A DNA stretch of 64,000 nucleotides, from the NCBI GenBank assembly GCA_903840265.1, contig CAIMFH010000030.1:62001-126000 (forward strand). Reading direction: 5' to 3'. A program made the position numbers and the translations under genes. Below, piece after piece: positions 17,437 to 25,868 of this stretch. Under the pieces are notes generated by a model. That model saw only the letters and a program-made list of their open reading frames with translations. It ran no database searches and was not told where the DNA came from. Within the stretch, counting starts at the first letter, position 1. Each line of letters opens with the position of its first letter. This stretch comes from an uncultured Schlesneria sp. Its GTDB lineage: Bacteria; Planctomycetota; Planctomycetia; Planctomycetales; Planctomycetaceae.

Positions 17437-17449
17437 CGATCTGCCCTCG

Positions 17450-17540
17450 TTTAACCGCGCGGGCATCGCCCCGCGCGTCGGAAGATGTGAGTGCCGTCCA
17501 CGCAGAAACGCGCAGGGCGTTGCCCGTGCGGTTAAACGAA
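17450..17540. repeat. inverted repeat pair (TTTAACCGCGCGGGCATCGCC)
   Basis: GTTTAACCGCGCGGGCATCGCCCCGCGCG at 17450 pairs with CGCGCAGGGCGTTGCCCGTGCGGTTAAAC ending at 17538. A single related half-copy is at 47198-47228. Confidence 0.6.
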
Positions 17541-17554
17541 GAGGAACAATCCCT

Positions 17555-17896
17555 GTGCGTGACTTCTTCAAAAGCTGGCGACGAAAACTTGGCTGCATCA
17601 CTCTGCTGATGGCAGTCGTTGTCACGATAGCTTGGGTGCGGAGCTTATTTATTGGCGACTTGGTCTTGCTTCGCGAGTATGAGATCCTTTGCCAGGAAGG
17701 AGCGATCTCGTGGGTGTGGCATCCGGGACCGCCGCCGATTCCCGATTTGTTGGTCAGCATTCCCTTGGCTGATCGACCCGGCTTCAAACATTTCGACATG
17801 TGCGTCCCTTATTGGCCGTTCGCCACCACGCTGACTTTATTGTCTTGCTATCTGATGCTTAGCACCGGCCGAAGACGTGATCGCCAAGCGACTTAA
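17555..17896 (+). CDS. membrane protein of the 'SWRRK' family (paralogue)
   Basis: A 113-residue protein with a membrane span near 14-33 and a second near 86-104, a loop containing WVWHPGPPPIPD and IPLADRPGFKH, and a basic tail. The N-terminus (RDFFKSWRRKLGCITLLMA) matches that of the protein at 2644-3105. The GTG start at 17555 has AGAGGAA about eight bases upstream and gives the same N-terminus as the paralogue. It precedes the EamA-type gene by 13 bases, so they may be co-transcribed. Function unknown. Confidence 0.65.
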   Translation: MRDFFKSWRRKLGCITLLMAVVVTIAWVRSLFIGDLVLLREYEILCQEGAISWVWHPGPPPIPDLLVSIPLADRPGFKHFDMCVPYWPFATTLTLLSCYLMLSTGRRRDRQAT

Positions 17897-17909
17897 AAGA
17901 GATCAAACG

Positions 17910-18335
17910 ATGCAACAAAGCTGGTTGGTGTTTGCTTTGGGTTCGGCGTTTTTTGCGGGGTTAACGGCGATCCTGGGCAAGGTTGGTGTCGCGCAGATCA
18001 ATTCGAATTTGGCGACGTTCATTCGCACGATTGTGATTCTGGTTGTGACTGCGGTCATCATCTGCTGGCGCAGTGAATGGGAGCCCTTGAATCGTCTGTC
18101 GAGTCGTGGGCTGCTGTTCCTGGTCTTATCGGGTCTGGCGACCGGCGCGTCGTGGCTTTGTTATTACAGAGCGTTGCAGTTGGGGCCGGCGTCGCAGGTG
18201 GCACCGATCGATAAGCTCAGCGTGGTGTTCGTGCTGCTGGTCGCGTGGCTCTGTTTGGGCGAGCCCATGACCTGGCGCGTCGCCTTCGGGGGGCTACTGA
18301 TTGTGGCCGGGGCAGTGACGCTGGCGACGAAGTAA
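17910..18335 (+). CDS. short EamA-domain transporter
   Basis: A 141-residue hydrophobic protein with one EamA repeat of five spans (WLVFALGSAFFAGLTAILGK at the start; ASWLCYYRALQLGPAS and LVAWLCLGEPMTW near the end). Full-length DMT carriers have two such repeats. One-repeat members of this type are about 140 residues and are thought to work as dimers, so it is probably not truncated. Substrate unknown. The ATG at 17910 has AAAAGAGA upstream. Confidence 0.8.
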   Translation: MQQSWLVFALGSAFFAGLTAILGKVGVAQINSNLATFIRTIVILVVTAVIICWRSEWEPLNRLSSRGLLFLVLSGLATGASWLCYYRALQLGPASQVAPIDKLSVVFVLLVAWLCLGEPMTWRVAFGGLLIVAGAVTLATK

Positions 18336-18348
18336 GAGAACCGACTTC

Positions 18349-18660
18349 TTACAGCATCTGCGGCATGCCCATGGGCAGCCCGCGCGAGAACTGCGCAGTC
18401 ACACTTCGCGCGATGTACGCGGGAGAGCCCACGATTTTCGGCGGCGCTTCGGGGTGTCGGATGAATGAGACGATCGCTCCGACTTCGATCTGAGTAACCA
18501 GCGGGTTGCCGCAGGGTTCCAGCATGACGGCGATGCATTCGGCATCGTCGATAATCACTCCGGTGCCACGTCCGTCGCAATAGCCGAGTTCGTCGTAGTG
18601 CGAAAGCTGAATGAGGGCCGCGTCTTCGTAGAGCACATCCAGGTATTCTTGAGCGTCCAT
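18349..18660 (-). CDS. unknown 103-residue protein
   Basis: A small, mildly acidic protein without signal peptide or spans. CDGRGTGVIIDD and PPKIVGSPAYIARSVTAQ are notable but were not recognised. GGGAG about nine bases before the ATG supports expression. It is convergent with the EamA gene and 13 bases from it. Function unknown. Confidence 0.55.
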   Translation of the reverse strand: MDAQEYLDVLYEDAALIQLSHYDELGYCDGRGTGVIIDDAECIAVMLEPCGNPLVTQIEVGAIVSFIRHPEAPPKIVGSPAYIARSVTAQFSRGLPMGMPQML

Positions 18661-18857
18661 TTGATCAGCTCCCGTCTCGGGGTCAAAGCGCGTTCAGCAT
18701 CAGGTGATACTGTCGCAAATTAGCATTTCGCGTGCCGATCTTTGGCTGTATGTCGAGGGAGACGGGAATGGTGGTCGAGGAGCTTGGCTGGTCGTCCAAA
18801 AGCCAATTCGGGCGTTTTGCGGGCAGGCTCGTGTTCCGTTGCCAGAGAACGACTCGC

Positions 18858-19088
18858 TCAGATCTCGGTCTGCGCGGACAACCGCGATTCCATCCAGTTC
18901 AGCATTTCCTGCCGATCTTCGGGACAGAGGCTCAGCCAGATCCGGATCACAGCGGCGTAGGGTTCGCGACTGGAGCGTGGTGGCTCGCAGCCTTGGATGA
19001 CGATGTCACGGAACCGGCGTCTGGCTGTCGACGAGGCAAGAGACCAGCGGTCCTTCAACTCAATCGTTGCGTCCGATTGCATTAACAT
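18858..19088 (-). CDS. unknown 76-residue protein
   Basis: A short soluble protein containing RIWLSLCPEDRQEMLNWMES, a helical stretch with Trp residues. A strong GAAGGAAC site lies six to seven bases before the ATG (at 19088), which is the main reason for calling it. No family was recognised. It may be transcribed together with the gene at 18349-18660, 197 bases downstream. Confidence 0.5.
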   Translation of the reverse strand: MLMQSDATIELKDRWSLASSTARRRFRDIVIQGCEPPRSSREPYAAVIRIWLSLCPEDRQEMLNWMESRLSAQTEI

Positions 19089-19249
19089 TGGGGGTTCCTT
19101 CCCGCCAAGAGGTGGTTATTCCATTGCCATTGTCTATCGGCGCACCCGTGTCTATCACTTTTGTGGTTAATCTCGAACCACGTAAAGTCCCCGCAATTGG
19201 CACCGGTAGCAGCACCTGGGCTGACGGTCGCGGAGATCTCAGAGACTGC

Positions 19250-20428
19250 TCAACTGCCGACGAGAACCGACTGAACGGCCGTCTCCCAATAGGACTCGCG
19301 ACGACTCGACGAATTCAGTTCAGCCAGGCTGGCGACGATCAATTCGATCGGTTGCGGCTTGCCGAAGAAGTAGCCTTGAACCAGATCAAAGCCGATTTCC
19401 TGACAGGCATCGCGTTCGTTGCGGGTCTCCACTCCTTCGGCGATGGTCATGATGCCGATATCGCGAGCCATCTGTACCAGGGATCGCAGCATCTGCTGTC
19501 GCGCCTTGGGGGCTTGATCGATCCCGCGAATCACTTCGATGTCAAATTTCAAAAAGTCTGATGGCGCATCGATGAGCTCCAGGATTTTTGACGGACCCTG
19601 GCCGAAGTCATCGTAGGCCAAGCCGATATCCAGTTGACGCAGTTGTCTGGCAAAATCTTTGATGACCGCGGGATTGCAGATCGAGCTTTCATGGATCTCC
19701 AGCACGATGGGAACCTGGGTGTTCTCTTCGCGCAGTTGCTCCAGCGTGCGGATCAAGTTCGGGCTGGCAATTTCGGAAGGATGCGCATTCAAGAATCGCA
19801 CGGCGTTGTTCGGCAGGAATTGCCCATGACGCATGCCTTCGCTGCGGCTGAGCTCGCTGAGTCCGCATTCCATGCCAGCGCGTGTCGCGGCACCGAACAG
19901 TTCGTTGGCGCTGCGAAAGCCGTCTCGCGCCGATCGGACCAACACCTCGTAGCCGATCGTCGTGCCCGATGACACATTGACGATGGGCTGATAGTTCGGG
20001 GTAATCGCCCGATCGACCATCAACTGCTTGAATTCGATCGCGCTGGCAAACAGCGAGTTTCCCGGCAGGTTCATCGTTTCCAGCGGAGAGACATCCACAT
20101 TCTGCGAGACGCGCCATTCGTAGCTGCCGAACTGAACGATATCGTCGGGTTGAATCTGCCGCCGACCGTGAATGCGAATGCCGTTGATGAATGTCCCGTT
20201 GGTGCTGCCGTTATCTTCCAGATAGAGGTCTCGACCATAGACCAGAAATTCGGCGTGCTTTCTGGAGACGTGCTGACACTGAACCAGCAGATCACGAGGA
20301 CCAGTTCGACCCACTTCGAAGGGAGATTTACCGAGCGGGATCGCTGCCAGTTCGCCGGCTGAATTCTCAGCGCGCGGAATGAGTTCCCAGCGTTTCCTGA
20401 CAGGGGGATCCAAGTTCGCGAATTTCAC
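19250..20428 (-). CDS. FHA-EAL protein, c-di-GMP phosphodiesterase-like
   Basis: A 392-residue cytoplasmic protein. Residues ~35-105 are an FHA domain (GRTGPRDLL, SRKHAEFLV, DNGSTNGTFING), which binds phosphothreonine peptides. Residues ~150-380 are an EAL domain. Its metal and catalytic positions are largely kept: YEVLVRS (EVL instead of EAL), Asn in FLNAHPS, Glu in LEIHES, DDFG, KFDIEVI, AEGVETRNE and QGYFFGKP. It probably hydrolyses c-di-GMP and is steered by a phosphorylated partner via the FHA part (inference). It sits alone, but other c-di-GMP genes lie at 36.5-41 kb. Confidence 0.85.
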   Translation of the reverse strand: MKFANLDPPVRKRWELIPRAENSAGELAAIPLGKSPFEVGRTGPRDLLVQCQHVSRKHAEFLVYGRDLYLEDNGSTNGTFINGIRIHGRRQIQPDDIVQFGSYEWRVSQNVDVSPLETMNLPGNSLFASAIEFKQLMVDRAITPNYQPIVNVSSGTTIGYEVLVRSARDGFRSANELFGAATRAGMECGLSELSRSEGMRHGQFLPNNAVRFLNAHPSEIASPNLIRTLEQLREENTQVPIVLEIHESSICNPAVIKDFARQLRQLDIGLAYDDFGQGPSKILELIDAPSDFLKFDIEVIRGIDQAPKARQQMLRSLVQMARDIGIMTIAEGVETRNERDACQEIGFDLVQGYFFGKPQPIELIVASLAELNSSSRRESYWETAVQSVLVGS

Positions 20429-20987
20429 GATCAGTCCTAGCGCAGTTGCATCAATGACGAGACGAGGTTGACCGTCGTCTCGCAGACCTTGGCCGCACGG
20501 GAATCGTGGCGCTTTTCCCGTGAGTGATGGTTAACTCTTAGCCAAAATTCTTGCGGTGCAAGTGGACCGATCGATTCTTGAAGTCATCGGATTACCGCAA
20601 GGATCAGAATTCGGATTGTGAGGATTAAACCAGCGTGTTCTGAAGTGCAGTCGCCAGTTTCATCTGCTCCCTACTGCCAGTTCGACGGAATGGAGTTCTC
20701 GCGATCCGGTGAAGGGCGTCGTCCGAGTAATCAAACTGCCGTTCCCAGATTGTTACTGGTGGGGCCGGTGGTCGAACATCTTGCGAACGCGTTCCCAAGT
20801 GATCGATGGGGGTACCACAGGTTTTTCAAACATCGTACGGCTTCTTGTACGCTGTCCCGAAGAATCGAATTCTGGGGGGTATCCTACAACGCTCAGCCAA
20901 GTTCGGTAGGTTATCCTCCGGCATGACTTCCCGCAGGAAAGAGTTATGCTGAAGCATAACCTACGACTGAATACCCACAGGTGAATC
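20429..20987. other. divergent intergenic region
   Basis: No convincing gene. Features seen: an 8-bp inverted repeat CTTGCGGT (20550-20557) / ACCGCAAG (20594-20601), and near 20875-20960 a cluster of GTAGGTTATCC/GGTATCCTAC words ending in the GTTATGCTGAAGCATAAC palindrome (20943-20960). The latter lies just before the dehydrogenase gene and may be regulatory. Confidence 0.4.
20943..20960. repeat. 18-bp palindrome GTTATGCTGAAGCATAAC, copy
   Basis: Perfect inverted repeat shared with 27466-27483; both are followed by CTACGA. A TTC-centred relative is at 11728-11745. Confidence 0.6.
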
Positions 20988-22037
20988 ATGGATGCATTGA
21001 CGGTGCGGCCCGGTGAAGCGAATTCGGCTTGGATCGAACAGATTGATGAGCCTGCTATTGAGTCTGGTTCAGTGCTGGTCCAGACGCTGGCAGTAGGTAT
21101 TTGCGGGACGGATCTGGAGATCATTGCGGGCGAATACGGCTGGGCTCCGCCAAACCGTGATCGACTGGTGTTGGGGCATGAATCGATTGGCCGCGTCCTG
21201 GAAGCTCCTGCGGATAGCGGTCTGAGTGCGGGTGACTTCGTCGCCGGGATCGTGCGACATCCGGATCCTGTCCCGTGCGCAAACTGCGCTGTCGGCGAAT
21301 GGGACATGTGCCGCAACGGTCTGTACACCGAGCGAGGGATCAAAGAGATTGATGGCTTCTGCCGCGAGCGGTATCGGTCGGACCCGCATTTTCTGGTGAA
21401 GGCGCCCGCCTCACTCGGGATTGAAGGAGTGCTGATTGAGCCGACCAGTGTCATTGCCAAGGCGTGGGATCACATTGAGCGAATTGGGGCTCGTTCGGTC
21501 TGGAAGCCGAAGGTCGTGCTGATCACTGGTGCTGGACCAATTGGGCTGCTGGCTGCGATGATGGGGCGGCAGCGTGAGTTGGAAGTGCATGTCCTGGATA
21601 TTGTCACGGATGGACCCAAGCCGGGTCTCGTCGCTGACCTGGGGGCTCAGTACCATTCGACCGGCATCAAGGAACTGGCGAGCAAGGCCGACATCGTGAT
21701 CGAATGCACGGGGATCGGGCAACTGGTTTTCGACATCTTGTCGTCCACGCCTGCCGGGGCCATCACGTGCCTGGCCGGGATCTCGAGCGGTGGTCGAACG
21801 ATCAGTGCGGATTTCGGCACGCTGAACAAGTCGATGGTCCTGGAAAACGATGTTGTCTTCGGCTCGGTCAACGCGAATCGCCGCCATTACGAAATGGCGG
21901 TCAACGCGCTTGCTCAGGCCGATCACGCCTGGCTGCAACGCATCGCCAATCGCCGCGTCCCGCTGCAGCAATGGCACGATGCCACGACCCGCGGCCCCAA
22001 CGATGTGAAGACGCTGATTCAGTTGGCGGATCTGTGA
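20988..22037 (+). CDS. zinc-dependent glucose dehydrogenase-like MDR enzyme
   Basis: A 349-residue medium-chain dehydrogenase. Catalytic-zinc region: GICGTDLEI (Cys 39) and GHESIG (His/Glu near 63). A Cys-rich segment PCANCAVGEWDMC may hold the structural zinc. The nucleotide-binding motif is GAGPIGLL near 184. The sequence IVRHPDPVPC and the long second half (NKSMVLENDVVFGSVNANRRHY) match the archaeal-type glucose 1-dehydrogenase group, so the probable reaction is NAD(P)-dependent oxidation of glucose or a related aldose. No operon partner; a MITE-like repeat follows directly. Confidence 0.85.
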   Translation: MDALTVRPGEANSAWIEQIDEPAIESGSVLVQTLAVGICGTDLEIIAGEYGWAPPNRDRLVLGHESIGRVLEAPADSGLSAGDFVAGIVRHPDPVPCANCAVGEWDMCRNGLYTERGIKEIDGFCRERYRSDPHFLVKAPASLGIEGVLIEPTSVIAKAWDHIERIGARSVWKPKVVLITGAGPIGLLAAMMGRQRELEVHVLDIVTDGPKPGLVADLGAQYHSTGIKELASKADIVIECTGIGQLVFDILSSTPAGAITCLAGISSGGRTISADFGTLNKSMVLENDVVFGSVNANRRHYEMAVNALAQADHAWLQRIANRRVPLQQWHDATTRGPNDVKTLIQLADL

Positions 22038-22049
22038 TGCCGGACTCTC

Positions 22050-22219
22050 TTTGGAGTGCGGTGGCTCGACACCGCTTTGGATCAAGTTGAAATCGCGACC
22101 TGATCACAACGGAGTGAAGATCGTAAAGACGTGGCGGCATTTTCTATCCACGGTCGTTCTCGCATTGTCGAGTCCGCTGTCACTGAAGCCAAAGCTCCGT
22201 CGAGCCGGAGCACTCCAAA
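22050..22219. repeat. ~171-bp MITE-like element, copy 2
   Basis: Begins TTGGAGTGCGGTGGCTCGAC and ends GTCGAGCCGGAGCACTCCAA, as at 16009-16180. It fills most of the gap between the dehydrogenase and PPC-protein genes. Confidence 0.75.
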
Positions 22220-22317
22220 ATCGATCAATCGCGATCTCCCACTGCGAAATCATTTGGTACGATGTTTCACCGACCTGCGACTGATGCCTCATTGATTCCC
22301 CGCCGAGATTGCTCATC

Positions 22318-24432
22318 ATGACTTTCCGCCTGATTCTGCCAGTCTGCTTGTTGATGATTCTGTCCACTGGCGCATTGGCCGATTTGCCGTCACCGCAGTT
22401 GCATCGCATCACGCCGCTGGGGATTAACGCTCCGGGCGAGGTCGAAATTACGATGCTCGGGGCCGACCTCGAAGGTGTCGATTCGTTGCTGTTCGATCAT
22501 CCCGGCCTGAAGGCCGCCTTTGTCAAAGACAAGGTCTTCAAGATCACGGTCCCTGCGGATGTCCCAGCCGGAACCTACGATGTGCGTGCGGTCGGTCGCT
22601 TTGGCGTGACCAATCCGCGACTGCTCTCGATCACGCATGGCCTGCAGGACGTTGCGGAAGTTGAACCGAACAACGAGGCTGGCAAGGCGCAGGCGATCGC
22701 GGTGAATAATGCGATCAATGGCGAGTCCGATGGCAACAACCAGGATCTGTATCGACTGCCGCTGAAGCAGGGACAGCGAGTCATCATTGATTGCCAGTCG
22801 GCTCGATTGGATACGGAGATGGACCCAGAACTGGTGCTGTTTTCGGCAACCGGCCAGCCCCTGCAGAGCAACCGCGATTACTACGGTCGCGATCCGATGC
22901 TTGATTTTCTGGCTCCGGCGGACGGCGACTACCTGATTGAAGTGCGCGACCTGACCTATCGAGGTGGCTATCCCTATCGATTGATCGTGACGAACAAGCC
23001 GCATATCGAGAACGTGTTTCCTCGGGCGGTGCAGGCAGGACAGACTGTGGAACTCACGGTGCTCGGTCAGAACCTGGGAGCGGGTTCGCAGCCGTCACCT
23101 TGGAAAGTGGGCGATCTGACGTTGGATATGGTGAAGCTGCCGGTCACTGCTTCGAGCAACATCACGCCGACGGGGGCGTATCGATTCATCGAGCATGCGT
23201 CACAGCATTCGGTGCTGCCGACGGCGGCGACCTGTACGCTGGTCGGCGAACAGATCTCGCTTCTGAATGCGAACCCTCAAATCCTCCTGGTCAGCGACAC
23301 GCCAACGACAATCGAGGCCGAACCGAATGACACGCGCGAGCAAGCTCAATCGCTGACCTTGCCCGCCGTGGTGAGTGCTCGATTTGATCAACCGCGCGAT
23401 GTCGACTGGTACACGTTCGAAACCGACGACAAGGGGGGAGCCTATGGATTTGATGTGTATTGCGAACGCATCGCGGGTCGTGCTGATCCCGCGCTGACCG
23501 TGATGGACGAGAAGGGGAACATTGCCGGTTCGCTCGACGACTTTGGTCATCGCATCTCATCGTTCGACGGGCATCTGCGAGATCCTTCGGGTTCGATCAA
23601 CCTGGCTCCCAAGACGAAGTACCGGGTCATGGTCAAGGAGGCTTACGGATACGGAGGGGCTCGGTATCAGTACGTGCTCAGCGTCCGCAAGCCGCAGCCC
23701 GACTTCTTTGTGGCATCGATTCAGACGACCAACAACATGGCCGGAACCACGATCTGGCAGGGCGGGGCCGAGCACCTGGATATTGTAGTGCATGCCAAAG
23801 ACGGCTTTACCGATTCGATCACGATTACGGCTGAAGGACTTCCCCCGGGACTGCATGCGGGTCCGCTGACGATCACCAACAATTCACGCGGGACGCTGGT
23901 GTTGTGGACGGATGATAATGCCGCGCCGTGGACAGGACCGGTCAAGTTGTTCGCGACCGGCAAAGTCGGCGAGACCACACTACGCCGCGAAGTCCGCGCC
24001 TTCTGCCGCGTCTACAATCAAGTCGGCAGCCGGGAAACTCACGAGCATGTTTTCGCGATCCGTGAAAAGGCCCCGTTCAGTCTGTCGATCGAGCCGGATC
24101 GAATCCAAATTGAATCCGGCAAGAAGGCGGAAGTGAAGTTGCGACTGGTCCGACACTGGCCCGATTTTAAGAGCGCGCTGAACTACCAACCGCTGAACTT
24201 TCCGGGCGGGTTCCAACTCGGCAATGGCACGATCAACGCCGATCAAACCGAAGTCACGATTACGATCGACGTGCAAGCGGGGCTCAAACCAGCCGACTAC
24301 ACTTTGGTGGTTCTTGGACAGGGCCAAGTCCCTTTCAATAAAGACGCCTCCAAGCCGGAGAAGCCGAACACGCTGGTTTCGATTCCGAGTAGACCGCTGA
24401 CGATCACGGTGACGGAACCACCGAAGAGGTGA
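22318..24432 (+). CDS. large secreted PPC/Ig-like protein
   Basis: A 704-residue exported protein. Signal peptide FRLILPVCLLMILSTGALA, then an IPT/Ig-like part (PGEVEITMLGADL), PPC domain 1 beginning AEVEPNNEAGKAQ (near 115), a second IPT part (QTVELTVLGQNLG), PPC domain 2 beginning EAEPNDTREQAQ (near 340), and further beta domains to the end. No protease or hydrolase domain is fused. This is a typical planctomycete exoprotein, probably cell-surface or matrix bound. The ATG at 22318 immediately precedes the signal peptide; a TTG three codons earlier is less likely. It shares its domain type with the protein at 13889-14674. Confidence 0.85.
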   Translation: MTFRLILPVCLLMILSTGALADLPSPQLHRITPLGINAPGEVEITMLGADLEGVDSLLFDHPGLKAAFVKDKVFKITVPADVPAGTYDVRAVGRFGVTNPRLLSITHGLQDVAEVEPNNEAGKAQAIAVNNAINGESDGNNQDLYRLPLKQGQRVIIDCQSARLDTEMDPELVLFSATGQPLQSNRDYYGRDPMLDFLAPADGDYLIEVRDLTYRGGYPYRLIVTNKPHIENVFPRAVQAGQTVELTVLGQNLGAGSQPSPWKVGDLTLDMVKLPVTASSNITPTGAYRFIEHASQHSVLPTAATCTLVGEQISLLNANPQILLVSDTPTTIEAEPNDTREQAQSLTLPAVVSARFDQPRDVDWYTFETDDKGGAYGFDVYCERIAGRADPALTVMDEKGNIAGSLDDFGHRISSFDGHLRDPSGSINLAPKTKYRVMVKEAYGYGGARYQYVLSVRKPQPDFFVASIQTTNNMAGTTIWQGGAEHLDIVVHAKDGFTDSITITAEGLPPGLHAGPLTITNNSRGTLVLWTDDNAAPWTGPVKLFATGKVGETTLRREVRAFCRVYNQVGSRETHEHVFAIREKAPFSLSIEPDRIQIESGKKAEVKLRLVRHWPDFKSALNYQPLNFPGGFQLGNGTINADQTEVTITIDVQAGLKPADYTLVVLGQGQVPFNKDASKPEKPNTLVSIPSRPLTITVTEPPKR

Positions 24433-24440
24433 GGTGGTAC

Positions 24441-25868
24441 CTATGAAACAGTGCCATGCGTGATCTCGTTCAGTCGCGCTCTAACCCTCACCAGATCGTC
24501 CACCAGCAGCGACAGTGTGGCTTGCCGCTGTGCGGGAGTCGGAGATCGTAGGATTGCGGACGGGTGATACGTGGCGATCGTTGATCCACACCAATCGCTT
24601 GGCAGGAATTCCCCTCGTTGGCGAGTGATACTGAATCCCGGTGCGATCAATGATTGAGCTGCGGTGGCTCCCAGGCAGACCAGGATATCTGGCTTGATCA
24701 GTTTCAATTCGGCTTCGATCCACGGTCGACAGGCTGATGCCTCGCGAGCAGAGGGCTTCTGATGCAGCCGCCGAGTCTCGGACCGTTCAAATTTAAAATG
24801 TTTGACGGCATTCGTGACGTAGATCTCTGCGCGATTGAGGCCCGCTTGAGCGAGTGCATCGTTAAGGACATCGCCTGCGGGTCCGACAAAGGGTCGTCCC
24901 GCGATGTCTTCGCTGTCCCCTGGTTGCTCGCCCACCAGCACGATCCGGGCGTCAGTGGGGCCTTCGCCAAACACGGTCTGGGTCGCGTCACGATATAGAT
25001 CGCATCCCCGGCAGATGACAGCGGCATCGCGCAATGCATCCCAGGTCAATTCGGCTGGCAAGTGATCGGCGGCGGATCGAGCATGGCCTTCCTGTCGAGC
25101 GATCATCTCGGCGACGCGGCGCGGTGCGTCGTCCAGCAATTCTTGGATGATTTCCGTCTCGGGTAGCGTCTTCCAATGACGCAGGGGCATTTCGCGCACC
25201 ATCGCTTTCAGCTTGATGCGAGCCGGGTTGAAGATCGCGCCATAGTACGTGCGCCATAGATCTTCGAGTTCATCCGGTGCAGGGGCATCTCGTTGAGAGC
25301 AACCAGGCCCGTAGACTAGTTCTGTCTGGTTCCAGACGACGGATTCGTCAGGCGTCAGAATCGCCCAGTTCATGGCGGGAAATCGACGCGCGAAGAACGG
25401 AACTGCCAGGCGTACAATCCGATGATCGGGTCGATGCCAGGCGATGAACTGCTCGCCCTCTTCACTGATGACCTTTCGGAACCGCACGAACGCATGCATC
25501 TTGTGGATGTCGCGCCGGACCGCCTTCTCCATCCTGCGGACTTGATACACATCGTCGTCGGTGTGGACTTCGAGCAAGCGAGAATCCAGTGTCGTCAGCC
25601 GCCACAACAGGCGATACAGCAACTGGAATCGATCGGGATCGCGGTGGCAGGCGACCACCCGTGCCAGATTGAGAAACTTTGGAGGCACCGAGATGACCGT
25701 CGTTGCCTCAGCCGCGGCAACTGACTGCTCCTCTTGTGCGGCGTCGAAGAGACTCCCTTGCGACGACTGCTCGTGAAAGCAGACATCGCCGGGGCTGACG
25801 CGTGATCGCAGCAGTTGCCGCGCGATGCCTCGCCACTCTTCGAACGTCTCTACCGTGTAGGTCTGCAT
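24441..25868 (-). CDS. DUF4130-UdgX fusion, uracil-DNA glycosylase family
   Basis: A 475-residue two-part protein. The N-terminal ~230 residues are the DUF4130-type region seen in the 'putative DNA metabolism protein' family (VRRMEKAVRRDIHKMHAF, FARRFPAMNW). The C-terminal part is a family-4-like uracil-DNA glycosylase with VGEQPGDSED near 311-320, FVGPAG, and TYHPSAIL near 430. The insert RRLHQKPS near 360 corresponds to the UdgX-specific loop whose His forms a covalent bond with DNA at uracil. So it is probably a uracil-trapping repair protein. Its ATG overlaps the stop of the radical SAM gene (TAATG), the standard partner of this family. Confidence 0.85.
   Translation of the reverse strand: MQTYTVETFEEWRGIARQLLRSRVSPGDVCFHEQSSQGSLFDAAQEEQSVAAAEATTVISVPPKFLNLARVVACHRDPDRFQLLYRLLWRLTTLDSRLLEVHTDDDVYQVRRMEKAVRRDIHKMHAFVRFRKVISEEGEQFIAWHRPDHRIVRLAVPFFARRFPAMNWAILTPDESVVWNQTELVYGPGCSQRDAPAPDELEDLWRTYYGAIFNPARIKLKAMVREMPLRHWKTLPETEIIQELLDDAPRRVAEMIARQEGHARSAADHLPAELTWDALRDAAVICRGCDLYRDATQTVFGEGPTDARIVLVGEQPGDSEDIAGRPFVGPAGDVLNDALAQAGLNRAEIYVTNAVKHFKFERSETRRLHQKPSAREASACRPWIEAELKLIKPDILVCLGATAAQSLIAPGFSITRQRGEFLPSDWCGSTIATYHPSAILRSPTPAQRQATLSLLVDDLVRVRARLNEITHGTVS

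Noticed and set aside
20618-20926. 102-codon plus-strand frame upstream of the dehydrogenase
   Set aside because: Consists of repeat words with no ribosome-binding site or domain-like reading.
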